Assembly: GCA_014925825.1 (NCBI GenBank)
Contig: JACGCK010000053.1
Location: 124,001-188,000 of the forward strand
Length of the DNA stretch: 64,000 bases
Origin: Pholiota molesta
Lineage: Eukaryota; Basidiomycota; Agaricomycetes; Agaricales; Strophariaceae
Reading direction: 5' to 3'
The position numbers and the translations under genes are program-made. The notes beneath the pieces were generated by a model. The model made no database searches. It saw nothing but the letters and a program-made list of their open reading frames with translations, and had not been told where the DNA came from. Numbering within the stretch: position 1 is the first letter of the stretch; every line of letters begins with the position of its first letter. Below, piece by piece: positions 12,427 to 22,822 of this stretch.

Positions 12427-15400
12427 ATGGACAAGGACAACCGTGACGACTTCACGTTTGCCAAACTCTCTGATCTTAAGTTACCGGTCACTTTCAGGAT
12501 GTAGGCTAGGATAATCTGGTTCAATCCAACAGCTCTAAATCTGACACATACTCTGCGACAGTTCACAATTAGAAGGCGTCCGGAAGCCCAATTCCTTCAC
12601 TGAGCTACTAGAGAAACCCGAACTACGCTTCCACGGCGTGCAATCAACGTGAGCCACCCAGATTTCGAAGATGTATATGGAAATAACCTCGGCTTAAAGT
12701 GCTCTTGCAGACCTCTATGTTACATGCCAACTTATCGCGGATAACAAGCCGCTGACGATACCCTTTCGCACCTCCTTTAAGGCTTTCAGGAATACCTACA
12801 CGTACGTGCCGCGCGTTGAGCGTATTGTGATTTTTGGGTCTGACGACATGCTGTGTAGGTGGAACGAATGGATAACCCTCCCCATACGATACTGCGACCT
12901 GCCCCTAAGCTCACAAATAACGTTCACTGTATGGGATATTGGAGGGCCGAGGGCTGCTATTCCTGTAGGAGGATCGACATTTCGGTTATTTGGGAAGAAA
13001 TGGTGCGTGGGCGTAATTGATTCTTTCAACACCATGACTTACACTCTTCATATCCCTCGCCACTCAGGACCCTCCGACGGGGAAAACACAGACTCTTGCT
13101 CTGGCCGGGCGTCGAAGCAGACGGGTCGCTAGAGACCACGACGCCGAGCAAACTTGTTACTCAGGACGAAATGGGCCGCCTCGAGAAGGTGCGTGTATGT
13201 CAGACCTATCCCACTTCACATCCGTCTGACGGGCGTATGGTTCGCGGTTGAGCAGCTCGTCAAAAAATACGAGCGCGGCGATCTGCCAAAGTCCGACTGG
13301 CTTGACAAGATGGCGTTCCGGAAGATGGAGGAGATCCATGCGGTGAGTGCGCACCCGATTGCATTTTCGCTGCTTGGGTTGTAACCCCCCAGGCGTGTAT
13401 GTTTTGAAACTGATCTGACGACCCCATTTGGGCCTGCCGACTTCAGGCTGCGACAGAGAAATCTGAGAATCTGTTTTTGTACATTGATTTGCCACGTTTT
13501 GATTTCCCGGTGATATTCAGTGAACCTGTGCGTCCAGCGTCCATTCCTTATGCCAATCTTCTTTGTTCGTTAACACCGGGGTGTAGGAAGTGTCGGCGAC
13601 TTCGTCGACAAACTCGAATCTGTCCCTTGCTGTGGTGCAAACTCCTACCACACCCTCAATATCATCTACCTTCCTCAGTGATACCAATCTATGGAGTGTT
13701 GTTGACCCAGACATTGCTCATGAAAATCCTGTTGAGGATAAACACCGTCGTCTTGTTCGAAGCCATCGTAGCAGCCCTTATGACCGAGAACTCAAGCCCA
13801 ATGCAAAGATCAGAGATGAGCTAGGAGTGAGCTTATTATACCTTTCGCGTCACCTCGACAGTCTAACAACAGAGTCACAGGTCATTCTCAGCTATTCTCC
13901 CAGCCAACCTCTGACATCGGAAGAGAAAGACCTGATTTGGAAGTTCAGGTTCTACCTTGCTCGAGACAAGAAGGGCCTGACCAAGTTCCTCAAATCGGTG
14001 GCATGGCGCGATTCGTCTGAAGTGAAGCAAGCTGTGGAAGAACTGCTACCTATGTGGACAGAAATCGACACTGATGATGCTCTGGAACTCCTTGGTCCTG
14101 GTACAGTCGATTCGCGAGTACGGGCTTTTGCTGTAAAGCAGCTCAGCAGAGCTGACGATGACGTGAGTCCCTTCTGCATTAAATTTTCATTTAAACGCGC
14201 ATGCTTATAAGGCTTTAGGAATTACTATTGTATCTATTGCAACTTGTCCAAGCTCTTAAATTTGAGAGTGCGGCGGCGGAACAAAGATCCTCTAGAGCAA
14301 CGCCAACTGCAATTTCATACGATGACAGTGGCCTTTCCGACTTTCTCATCGCTCGGGGCGTTGCGAACCCCATCCTCGGCAATCGATTATATTGGTATCT
14401 CATGGTGGAAGTGGCATTGGAAGATAGAATCATGGCGAAGATGTATGGGCGTGTCGTATACAAATACATGAACAAAATTCTTGAGGTAGGGCGATATTCC
14501 CTTTTTCAATCACTCCCCTCTAAATGTCATTTAGGTCGAGGGCGGTTCTGAGCGACGAGAAACTATGCGTCGACAAGGACTCATGATCGATACGCTTGCC
14601 AAGCGCGCGAAAGAACTACGAACCTCGAAGGATCCACGACCAAAAAAGATCGAGAAACTTCGAGCTATTATATCCGATCCCAAGAATAACCACTCATCAA
14701 TGGATCCTTTGCCTCTCCCTCTAAATGCGAAAGTCGAAATAACGGGGATAATCGCCGAGAAATCGTCCGTCTTCAAATCTAACATGTACCCTCTTCTCTT
14801 ATACTTCCAATGCTCTAATGGTACCGAGTACCCCGTTATCTTCAAAGATGGGGACGATATGAGGCAGGACCAACTCGTCATCCAAATGTTCACCCTTATG
14901 GATCAGCTCTTACGGAAAGAAAATCTCGATCTGAAGCTTAGCCCATACGACGTTTTGGCGACGGGTCCAACGCAAGGCATGGTTCAGTTTATTCCGAGCA
15001 AGACCATTGCGACTATTGTGAGCGAGCACGGGAGTTTGCTCAATTATTTGCGCGCACACCACCCGGATGAAGGCAGTATTGGGACGTCGGGTGTCGAGCC
15101 CAGTGTGATTGACACTTTCGTGAGGAGTTGCGGTAAGAATATTTTATTGAGTCAATCGGAACGACAATTGAAGCTTATTTTAGCGGGCTATTGTGTTGTA
15201 ACGTACTTGCTTGGGGTGGGTGACAGGCATCTAGATAATCTGTTACTTTCACCCGATGGTAAGACGACCGCGTATTCTGTCATGCATTTTGCTCATCTTC
15301 AATTATTTTAGGCCATTTCTTCCATGGTATGCATATCTTTCATGAACATGATAGGAAATTAAACCACAGACTGACAATTATCTATTAGTTGATTTTGGTT

Positions 15401-15762
15401 ACATTCTAGGTCGAGATCCTAAGCCGTTCCCTCCTCAAGTAAAGGTTTGTAAGGAAATGGTAGATGGAATGGGTGGGGCCCAGTCTCCTCATTATGCTCG
15501 CTTCAAGAATTTCTGCTTCACAGCCTTCACCATTCTGCGAAAGAGCACCAACCTCATTCTGAATTTGGTAACCCTTATGGTGGACGCAAACATTCCAGAT
15601 ATCAAGCATCGTGATGTCCACGAGCAGCTTCAAGAAAAGTTCCGATTAGACCTCACAGAAGAGGAAGCTATCAAGCACTTCGAGATACTCCTTAATGAAA
15701 CATCGTACATCACCGTTATGCTTGACCGCTTCCATGATCTGGCACAGTATTGGCGTAGTTAA
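12427..15762 (+). CDS. VPS34: Phosphatidylinositol 3-kinase VPS34
   Basis: Class III PI3-kinase that makes PI3P on endosomes and autophagosome precursors, working with Vps15 and Atg6/Beclin. Thirteen exons (12427-12500, 12562-12648, 12700-12801, 12859-13002, 13068-13188, 13253-13342, 13447-13527, 13587-13826, 13881-14162, 14219-14485, 14535-15258, 15312-15326, 15389-15762) sum to 866 residues, the usual size. The N-terminus MDKDNRDDFTFAKLSDLKL starts the C2 domain. The PIK helical domain spans about residues 300-500. The kinase domain shows FKDGDDMRQDQLV, the catalytic loop GVGDRHLDNLLLSPDG, VDFGYILGRDPKP (DFG equivalent) and the C-terminal membrane-binding helix ending LAQYWRS. One exon is only 15 nt. 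The stop lies 22 nt from the stop of the convergent BioD-BioA gene. Confidence 0.97.
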
Positions 15763-15784
15763 TCTATTTGCTTTGTATAATAAT

Positions 15785-18427
15785 TTATGTACTTGTTAGG
15801 GTTTCCCAGATTCTGTCTTCTATAGATCTAATCACCGACGACTTTGTATTTAGACTTGTCATGAAATACGCAACATCTCCTAGAGTCCTGAAGTGAATGC
15901 CAAACGGCGCCCCGCCTGGTGCGGAAGAGAGGGTCCCATCGGACGCGCGGAACTGATTTAAGGACTGGAAGAGCGCTTGAGCTGAGTGTGAAACATAACC
16001 TGTGTAAAGGATGAATTCAGTCTGACAATCGAAAGTGAATGTAAGCCAAAACCTACCAGCAGCGTTATCTTCAACTTTGATCGATAGAACCGAACCTAGT
16101 GTCATGACCTCTTTGACTTGAGGAAGTTTCGAGATTTCTTGGATGAAGTTAGGATCCCACAAGCTCCATACCGGACTTTTCTCGCCATTATCCTTAGCCC
16201 AGCATTCTTGCGCCGATATCCAGTCATTGGTCAACGACAATTTGTCAATCATCGAGAGCGCTTCATTGGCGACTTCACAACCGATAGGATGTGCTGTGTA
16301 TGAATGTCCATGAAGAAGTGCCTCGGCTTTGCTATCGCCAAGGAATGCCTCGAAGATAGACTGAGACGCGAGAGTCACCGCGAGGGGAATAAGGCCGCCT
16401 GTGAGAACCTTTGCGTTGACTGAAATATCCGGGTAGACTCCGAGGAGTGGGCCGGTGCTTTCCATGCCGATGCGATTAAGTCCTACAAAAACCTCGTCGA
16501 AAATCACTGGAAGGCCAGACCACTTGGCCGAGGCACCTGAACGTCGACCACGAACGGTATCGACAAGGACGCGTTGGAATAGAGGGTCGACGAAGAGCAT
16601 TCCTCCTGCGCCCATTAGAAGTGGCTCGATAACTAGTGCTGCAAGTTTAGGTCCTCCTCGTTGCTTCAGTGCCTCTAAAGCGCGAGTTATATATATGCAT
16701 ATGCGCGAGCGAGAGACGTTTGCAGACGATTTCAACTTCATAGACCCAAGAAAGCGATTCGGCCTTGACCGTTTTAGAATTCGAAAAAGAGGCCAACGAT
16801 CCAGGAATGTTGATCAACACTTCGCCATCCTTGATTCCGATAGTAGGAGGGTCGAACCAGAATCCTTTGGCGTCATGCCACTCGCAGGTATACACGCCTT
16901 CTTCGCAAGCGTCCATTACACCGATGGTGTCTCCATGATAACTCCCCTTGAGCCCAAGGACCCCCAGTTCCTTCTTTTCTTCATTTTCAGATCATGTTGC
17001 TGACGTATGGTAAAGGCTCGAAGAGCCATTTTGATCGCGACTTCCATGCCAGTTGACCCATTATCCGAGAAGAAAGCGCGGCTGGCCCATCCCTTTCCTG
17101 GCCCATTCTGAATCAACCGTTCCGCAAGCTTCAGCGCCGGAAGATGGACAGCCTGCGGGAACATCACATGTCCATAACGACCGCTGGCTCTCGCAGCTGC
17201 TAAAGTGAGAGACGGGTGTGCATGTCCGAAAGTCTGAGTCCACCATGAGGCAGAACCGTCGAATTGTGGTGACAAAACACTTTGGGTCGAAGAAGGATCG
17301 TTGAGCGCGGTTTTGTTCGTAACGCTGAAAAAGTCTCCATGTGCACTATCAATGACGTTGACATTTTTTTCTCCTTGGACAAGACCGTGCTGGACGAATG
17401 GCCACCAGATGCTGTCGAGAGCGCGGCTGGGCATAGATTCTAGTTCCTGAAGCCGTTGCGTATGGCATGTATCAAGATGGTCTATCACGCTTCCTATGCC
17501 ATCTGCTTTTCCCGAAGTAATTGATTCATAGTATTTATCGGTAGAAGTAAAATCTTCTGCTGGATCCGATAATTTTCCTGGTGGATGGTCGACGGTGGCC
17601 AAAAAGACTCCCCGTCCGCAAAGTAAGGTTTTAGATATTCCCAGTTTCGATAATATTCGTCGTGGAAAAGCACAACTGAGTCGATGATGTATCCACGGAG
17701 AAGGAGAGATTCATAGGACGAAATGGTGGACGAAATTCCGCCCAGTTTCGAGTCCCCAATTAATATTGTTGGAAGGAAAAGCGGGCGGTAGCAATCCGCC
17801 TGACTTGTTCCAGATAGAGTAGGGCTATGGACACCTGAAGGAGTTTCGAATCAGCTCGTTGACTGCTGTAGTTCAAAATTTGAATGATGAAAGTTTAACC
17901 TGGTGGCTTGGAAGACAACCTTACCTCCTGCAGTCTCCAAGTACATGTGTGCTGGGGTCTTGCAGCTCTGTGCATAGGTTCTAATGCGATCCGCAACGGA
18001 GTCAACGAAAGTCCCATCGGATGGAGGCTGCCACTGGTGTTAATTCCTAATGATCGCCCCCAACTTCTTCAATCACTCACAGAACTTTCAGCATCTCGCA
18101 ATTTAACAGCCAAATGAGGGCTGACTGGTTCATCATATCGAAAGAGGCATTCCGAGTTTATCAAAGATGAGTAGTTTGTGGTGTATCGATTGACATGACT
18201 ATGGATAGATAGTTCAGAACACATGTAAGGAAGAAGAGCATCGACAATTGCACTCACAGATCATCTGCATCTTCTAACGGACCCGTGCTGACTGGTTTCA
18301 AATAGAAAACCTTCTTTCCTCGCTGAGCAGATGCACGAACAAGTGAAGTTGTTAGGATTGTTTTTCCGACGTTTGTATTCGCGCCAAAAACTTGGTGTAT
18401 GCGAAGTTTTTGGAAAAGATTTGACAT
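15785..18427 (-). CDS. bioDA: Bifunctional dethiobiotin synthetase / DAPA aminotransferase (BioD-BioA fusion), frame-broken in this assembly
   Basis: Two consecutive biotin-synthesis steps in one polypeptide. The BioD half starts at 18427 with the P-loop FGANTNVGKTILTTSLV, then KPVSTGP and LIGDSKLGGISSTISSYESL. Exons 18258-18427, 18081-18198 and 17925-18033, then from 17834. The BioA half is a class III PLP aminotransferase: SDNGSTGMEVAIKMALRAF, GLKGSYHGDTIG, VIEPLLMGAGGM, IFDEVFVGLNR and the PLP lysine in NAKVLTGGL. The intron near 16020-16075 is normal. Three frame breaks remove continuity: the A5 run at 17601-17605 (one more base restores it), about 16985-17000, and an AT repeat near 16690. 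Residues on both sides of each break align with the family without loss, so sequencing error is as likely as a real lesion. Mitochondrial or peroxisomal location cannot be told. Confidence 0.88.
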
Positions 18428-18751
18428 TTTAACCCTACCAGCTTACATGTGTAGCGTTCAGCTAGTGATGGCGCCCAGCTGTACGAGAGGCAATCCAAAG
18501 TTAAAGGAAGAGCAAGGATGGTATAATTGTGAAGAAGAATTGTGAGCGAATCGAAACCGGCTATACGACGGATTTAGAAAATGAATTAACCGGCGGTGTT
18601 TCCGGTTAAGGCCGACGTCCGGGTGTTAATTGCTGAGTTGGCACTGAGCCAGCTCTTGCACACTGCACTTGATACTGCGTCCTCGAAAGTGTTCTAACAT
18701 ACGGCTATATATCCTCGATTAATGCTATCTAAACATATGTACTATATCAGA
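18428..18751. other. Promoter of bioDA / 3' region of the Nudix gene
   Basis: 324 nt between two minus-strand genes. Nothing further recognised. Confidence 0.5.
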
Positions 18752-19740
18752 TCATGATAGCGACCGAATTATGTCTGCAATATTCTTCAGCTGACCCGAT
18801 GCATACCGTTCGTAACTTGTAGGCCTTCCATATGCAATTTCGGCCGTCTTTATCTGAAAACAAAGGGAAATGAGATATATCCTTCATTGACTGTTACTCG
18901 TTCATACCAAAATGTCAGCGCTTAGGCCTTTAACAGGAGACGCCGAAGTTCGGAAGCGATGCATACGGTATGTAGTATTTCCCAGCAATGAAACAATAGA
19001 GTCACTAGTATTCTTTGATACAATTGTAAGTGTTCAATACACTGAAAACGAGACAGTACAACTCACATATACTTCTGACTCATACGGCCAATCTTCACTG
19101 CCAATGTCTACCAGAGGCCCAGCTTTAGCGAGACTGGGATCAAGAATGGCTTCTAACGGATGGCTGAATATATGGGACACTTCTTGTGGAGATGCTTTTA
19201 ATGATCCGATAAGCTCGGGATGACTGAGAAAAGCTAGGACAGGAGTGACAAGTATTTTGTGCAGCGAGATAAAGGGTTGCAAAGACCAAGGGTATGGATA
19301 TAGGGACTGTTTAGGGGAAGTGCGACTTCCTCGTGAGCTTCACGATACTGAAGCCAGTTTGGATTAAACTGGGATTCGCCACAGATAATAAATGAAGGAA
19401 GACATACTGCAGTCATAGTGAGGTCTATATCTGATGGATCCTTCTTCCCACCAGGTAAAGCTGTTTGTCCTGCGTGTGTCCTGAGGTGCTTCGATCGTGT
19501 AGTCAAGAGCACGCGCAATTGCCTTCCACTTCATAGAGTAGAACCAAGACAGCAGCAACCTTCAGCGGATTCGCAGAGGTCATAGGACTGGGTAGGGACG
19601 ATCTTTGGGTTTACATTCTTGCAATATGAAGAGTAAGAGGCGACGGACAGGTCTAGATGTTCCAAAGTGGAAAAATAGCGAAGGAGATTGTTGATACATG
19701 CTTTAGATGTTTCGGTGAGCTTGTCCAGTGTTTCGCTGGA
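18752..19740 (-). CDS. Nudix hydrolase, CoA diphosphatase type (PCD1/NUDT7-like); 5' end unresolved
   Basis: The signature LRTHAGQTALPGGKKDPSD precedes an intron and then the Nudix core YREAHEEVALPLN, as in peroxisomal or mitochondrial coenzyme A diphosphatases that cleave CoA or acyl-CoA to phosphopantetheine and 3',5'-ADP. Downstream are VTPVLAFL, the TTYRMHRFR exon and a last exon 18752-18853 (IKTAEIAYGRP to stop). The N-terminal part contains KLTETSKACINNLLRYFST and VAAVLVLLYEVEG, both typical of the family. One base is missing near 19515-19520 between VEG and LRVLLTTRS. One phase mismatch occurs before the TTYRMHRF exon. The true start was not found; a first exon near 19865 is possible. 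Confidence 0.75.
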
Positions 19741-20108
19741 ATTTGTGTGCTGGCGACCGTCATGGTACAGTTCTCACCTTGGAAAGGGTCCAAGATTGGT
19801 AGATTCGTCACGGTTACCCAATTTAAAAAAGCCGAAGACACCGGGCCGGCTTGAAGGGCATACATAAGCGCTCGCCGGCACAGCTTGCACAATGCAAACT
19901 GGGACAACTGCTGTATCGCGTTCAACCTAGAGTCTCTGCAATGTTGCATATTTCAATGTTTACATGGGTATATGTATTGTTTCTGTAGCGATCGATAATA
20001 TACATAAGTGGGTATTGGGTATATGGGTATTAAATATGGTAAATAGGTTGGCAAGGTTGGCGCAGCGCTTAAATAAGACTTGGATATGTTCATAGGCAAG
20101 CATGCTTA

Positions 20109-20640
20109 TTAGCTGTAAGTGCCGCTTCCCATAAATTGGGCGCAGTTTTTGGCTAAAATCAAATATTGAACTCTGTCGCTGAACTCGCAACAAGGAAATG
20201 AATGAATACTCACCAATTTCCTTTTTGAGTTCCAAGAATTGTGTAGGACACATCCTCGCATACGGTGAATGAGGTCTAAGAAAGCTGATATGTATTCTTT
20301 GAGGCGGGCCGACGCTCACTGTGCTTTCCCCTTTTACTGGGTCGATAGGCAGCCCATACCATGACGCAGGTCTTGTCGGAGGGCCATGAGGATGCGAATG
20401 GGACATCGTGGCTACTTCCACGCGGCCATGTATGTCAGGGTTGGTCAAAATAATTACTGGATGTTGACCGATACCACCCTATGGAATGTTAGGACTAATT
20501 GCTTTGTGGATGAAAGCCGTTGTGATGCATACCGTGCCAGACGGTCGTGGTTCGAAGTATTTAGGCTTCGCTTTCATAATATCTCCCTCTTTAACGTCGC
20601 AGATTGGGAAGGAACAATCCTCTACTGATTCGCAGTACAT
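20109..20640 (-). CDS. Small hypothetical protein with weak PemK/MazF-like (SH3-barrel) pattern
   Basis: Three exons (20533-20640, 20214-20478, 20109-20152) with consistent phases give 138 residues from ATG at 20640. The pattern VKEGDIMKAKPKYF, then a Gly-containing loop, QHPVIILTNPDIHGRVEVA, then TMSHSHP resembles the GDI...P-V-I-L...V-V-A layout of the PemK/MazF-type beta barrel, a fold also used by non-toxic proteins. No catalytic assignment is possible, and in a fungal nucleus a toxin-antitoxin role is not implied. The middle is Pro/His-rich. I do not recognise it as a named fungal family. Confidence 0.6.
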
Positions 20641-20894
20641 AGTGGCTGGAAATTAGATCTCTTTTATTCTATAACGTCTCCTATAGCCCTGGAACAGAAA
20701 GCCTAAAAGACAAAGTAAGCGATGGCCCATATCGATCGCGGTGAAAGGTGAAGAATATACGTTACCTGGTATAATGTGAATTGCGGGGTACGCAAGAGGT
20801 TGTCCCGTTGTCCCTCTAGGTGAGAGTTGGCTCCTCTCAATTTATGAGGTTCCATTCAATTAAACTTTCTATGTCTCGACGCATCGCCATAAAC

Positions 20895-21590
20895 CTACTT
20901 CAAAAACTCTCGTAAGATCAAAAGAAGAATTTACAAGAAAGAGATCTACCATGCAAACTTGCAGCGTTGACGCGATATTTGAGTTTGAAGCCGAGCCGCC
21001 AGGGACATTCTGGCGCACCATCCCCACTGCTTGCAGCGGCGAAAATAGAAACATGTATGAGTTAGCCTCGCCTCAATTGTATTGAAACTACAAGCAACTG
21101 ACAGGATGTTGCAGTATTCAGTCTACTCTGAAGATCAGTGCTCGGGATTCTGAGTATTTCCAGATAATTTCCAAAAGGGCGAACACTCGGGAGGGAGTTT
21201 GGAATTAACAGTGAACGCCCATGATGCATTTGATGGCTGTACTTACCGATACCTTGACTGTCGGGGTGAATGTTGCAATTTGATCCGGTATGTAGTCACT
21301 GCTTTCATCGCCGTGCTCGACATTGCTCATATCCTGCCAGGTAATGACATGTTAGTGTTCTCCGCGAGTGGTTAGCGGTTCTTTTTTTAACCTTCAGACA
21401 TTCTCTATTCATCTTGTTATCCGTTATTAACTCCTCTGCAGAATTGCTGCAGAAGTCACTGAATGTTAACACCGACATCAAACGCAGCCGTGGCGGATGC
21501 GCCTCAAGCTCTTGCATTCGTGCAGGCGATAGAGCTACAGTGCCAATCACTGAAATGAATTCCAATCCAACTTTTAGATTCAGATCCACA
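20895..21590 (-). CDS. Hypothetical spliced protein, model uncertain
   Basis: Several coding-like segments in series. One at about 21590-21370 has LKVGLEFISVIGTVALSPAR and a hydrophobic/charged pattern. An exon near 21330-21250 contains SNVEHGDESSDYIPDQIATF. A later one near 21030-20950 contains CPWRLGFKLKYRVNAASLH. A possible last exon ends FLK and stop at 20895-20897. Plausible GT...AG introns link some of them, but a start codon and the middle exons were not resolved. No family recognised. The opposite strand around 20874-21140 also spells a spliced frame, so strand is not certain. Confidence 0.4.
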
Positions 21591-21734
21591 ATGCCTGAAA
21601 GAGGGAAAAATCTATACTTATGGGATTAATGTAGTTTGAAAAAGGATGATGCATGACATGTTTATGAAATCTGGATACTACTTAGTTGGGATAGTTGCGT
21701 TTATCCATATATTAAATCTGTATGATCTGAGGTC

Positions 21735-22689
21735 TTAGAATAAGGCATTGATTATGCCTCCTCCAACCGCGGATCCTAATGACAGCGTCAATTCAAGCGG
21801 TCTATATTCCCTGAAGTGGCAATAAATTACCTGCACCAAATCCTACTCCACCAGCGGCGGATTGAGCAAGCTGTGAGTTGTTTAGGCGGCGTTAACATAA
21901 AAGGCAAACCATCTTACAGTGTTCCCCATTGACCCCTGGAAAAGTCCATGCTTCTTTTTGGATTCTGCTGTGATCACAACAGGTCCAGGTGCGGCTTGAG
22001 CAGGCGGAGGTCCGCCCTGATATGGAGGGTACGGCGCACTTTGAGGTGATCCATAATAGGTATTTTGCGGGGGAGGCGGCTGATATGGAGGGTACGGTGA
22101 GGAATACATGTTTCCAGGAGGAGGTACGTTTGCTGAAACCATCGGAGGTTTCTCAGAGTTGGAAGGTTGAACTCTTTCGACATAGGACGATGGGAAGAGA
22201 CCCTCTTTTCCGTGAAGACGGCCTTTCCACCAGTCAGGATTTTGATCATCAATGATTTCTATGATTTCGCCTGGAGAGAATTTAAGATCTTCATGTTCCT
22301 ATGAAGATAGAGCTTAAGATTATAAATTGCAGTGTAAGACAATGTAATACGTTGTCATTGTTATAACCCCAGAGTGCGCGAGCTTGGAATAAGAATGAAG
22401 AAGGAATGGGGGGAGGAGGCCGAGAAAGAGCTGCCATTTTCGGCGGCGTAGGTTTGGTTGCAGACGAAGCGCTAATCGTTGGCAGTGGCATGGAGAAAGT
22501 CCGATTTGTTTCACTGTCGAGGGCGGCGGACGGCACAGGGTTTGGCGAATCTGAAATTCCGGGGGCAGCAGATAATTTTGCTAAAATATCTCGTTCATCT
22601 TCCGCAGAGATTTGTTGTGCAGAACGAAGAAACTTGATATTCTCCTGGGTTTGTGCAAGGATATAGGTAATCGCGGCGTTGCTCATCAT
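21735..22689 (-). CDS. SH3-domain protein of the LSB1/LSB2 (PIN3) type
   Basis: Four exons (22351-22689, 21918-22298, 21831-21870, 21735-21775) sum to 266 residues with consistent phases. The N-terminal helical region NAAITYILAQTQENIKFL and the SH3 domain (ALWGYNN, EHEDLKFSPGEIIEIIDDQ, NPDWWKGRLHGKEGLFPSSY) match yeast Lsb1/Lsb2, which bind Las17/WASP and tune actin patches and prion aggregation. A Pro/Tyr-rich linker follows, then a Gly-rich C-terminus ending GGGIINALF, the conserved end of this family. The gene starts about 134 nt from the start of the divergent exonuclease gene. The start could be either of two adjacent ATGs (22689 or 22686). Confidence 0.9.
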
Positions 22690-22822
22690 GGTCAGTTGTC
22701 AGTTTGGCCACCAATCAACCTGAACCATATGTAGCACGGTCGGCCCGGTCGGCCGGTAAGCCATCAAAAATTTCTAGTGCGGTGTCTTGCGTGGCCGCCT
22801 CTGCTGTCAACAACGACGAGCA
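22690..22822. promoter_or_regulatory. Short shared promoter between SH3 gene and DSS1-type gene
   Basis: Only about 134 nt separate the two divergent start codons, so both genes must be driven from this stretch or from within each other's 5' ends. No TATA box is evident. The sequence carries a repeated CGGTCGGCC-like motif near 22737-22756. Confidence 0.45.

Noticed and set aside
16690..16740. A 43-nt intron that would repair the third BioA frame break
   Set aside because: It removes about 14 residues that align with the family (ITRALEALKQRGG region). A 2-base slip in the AT repeat explains the data better.
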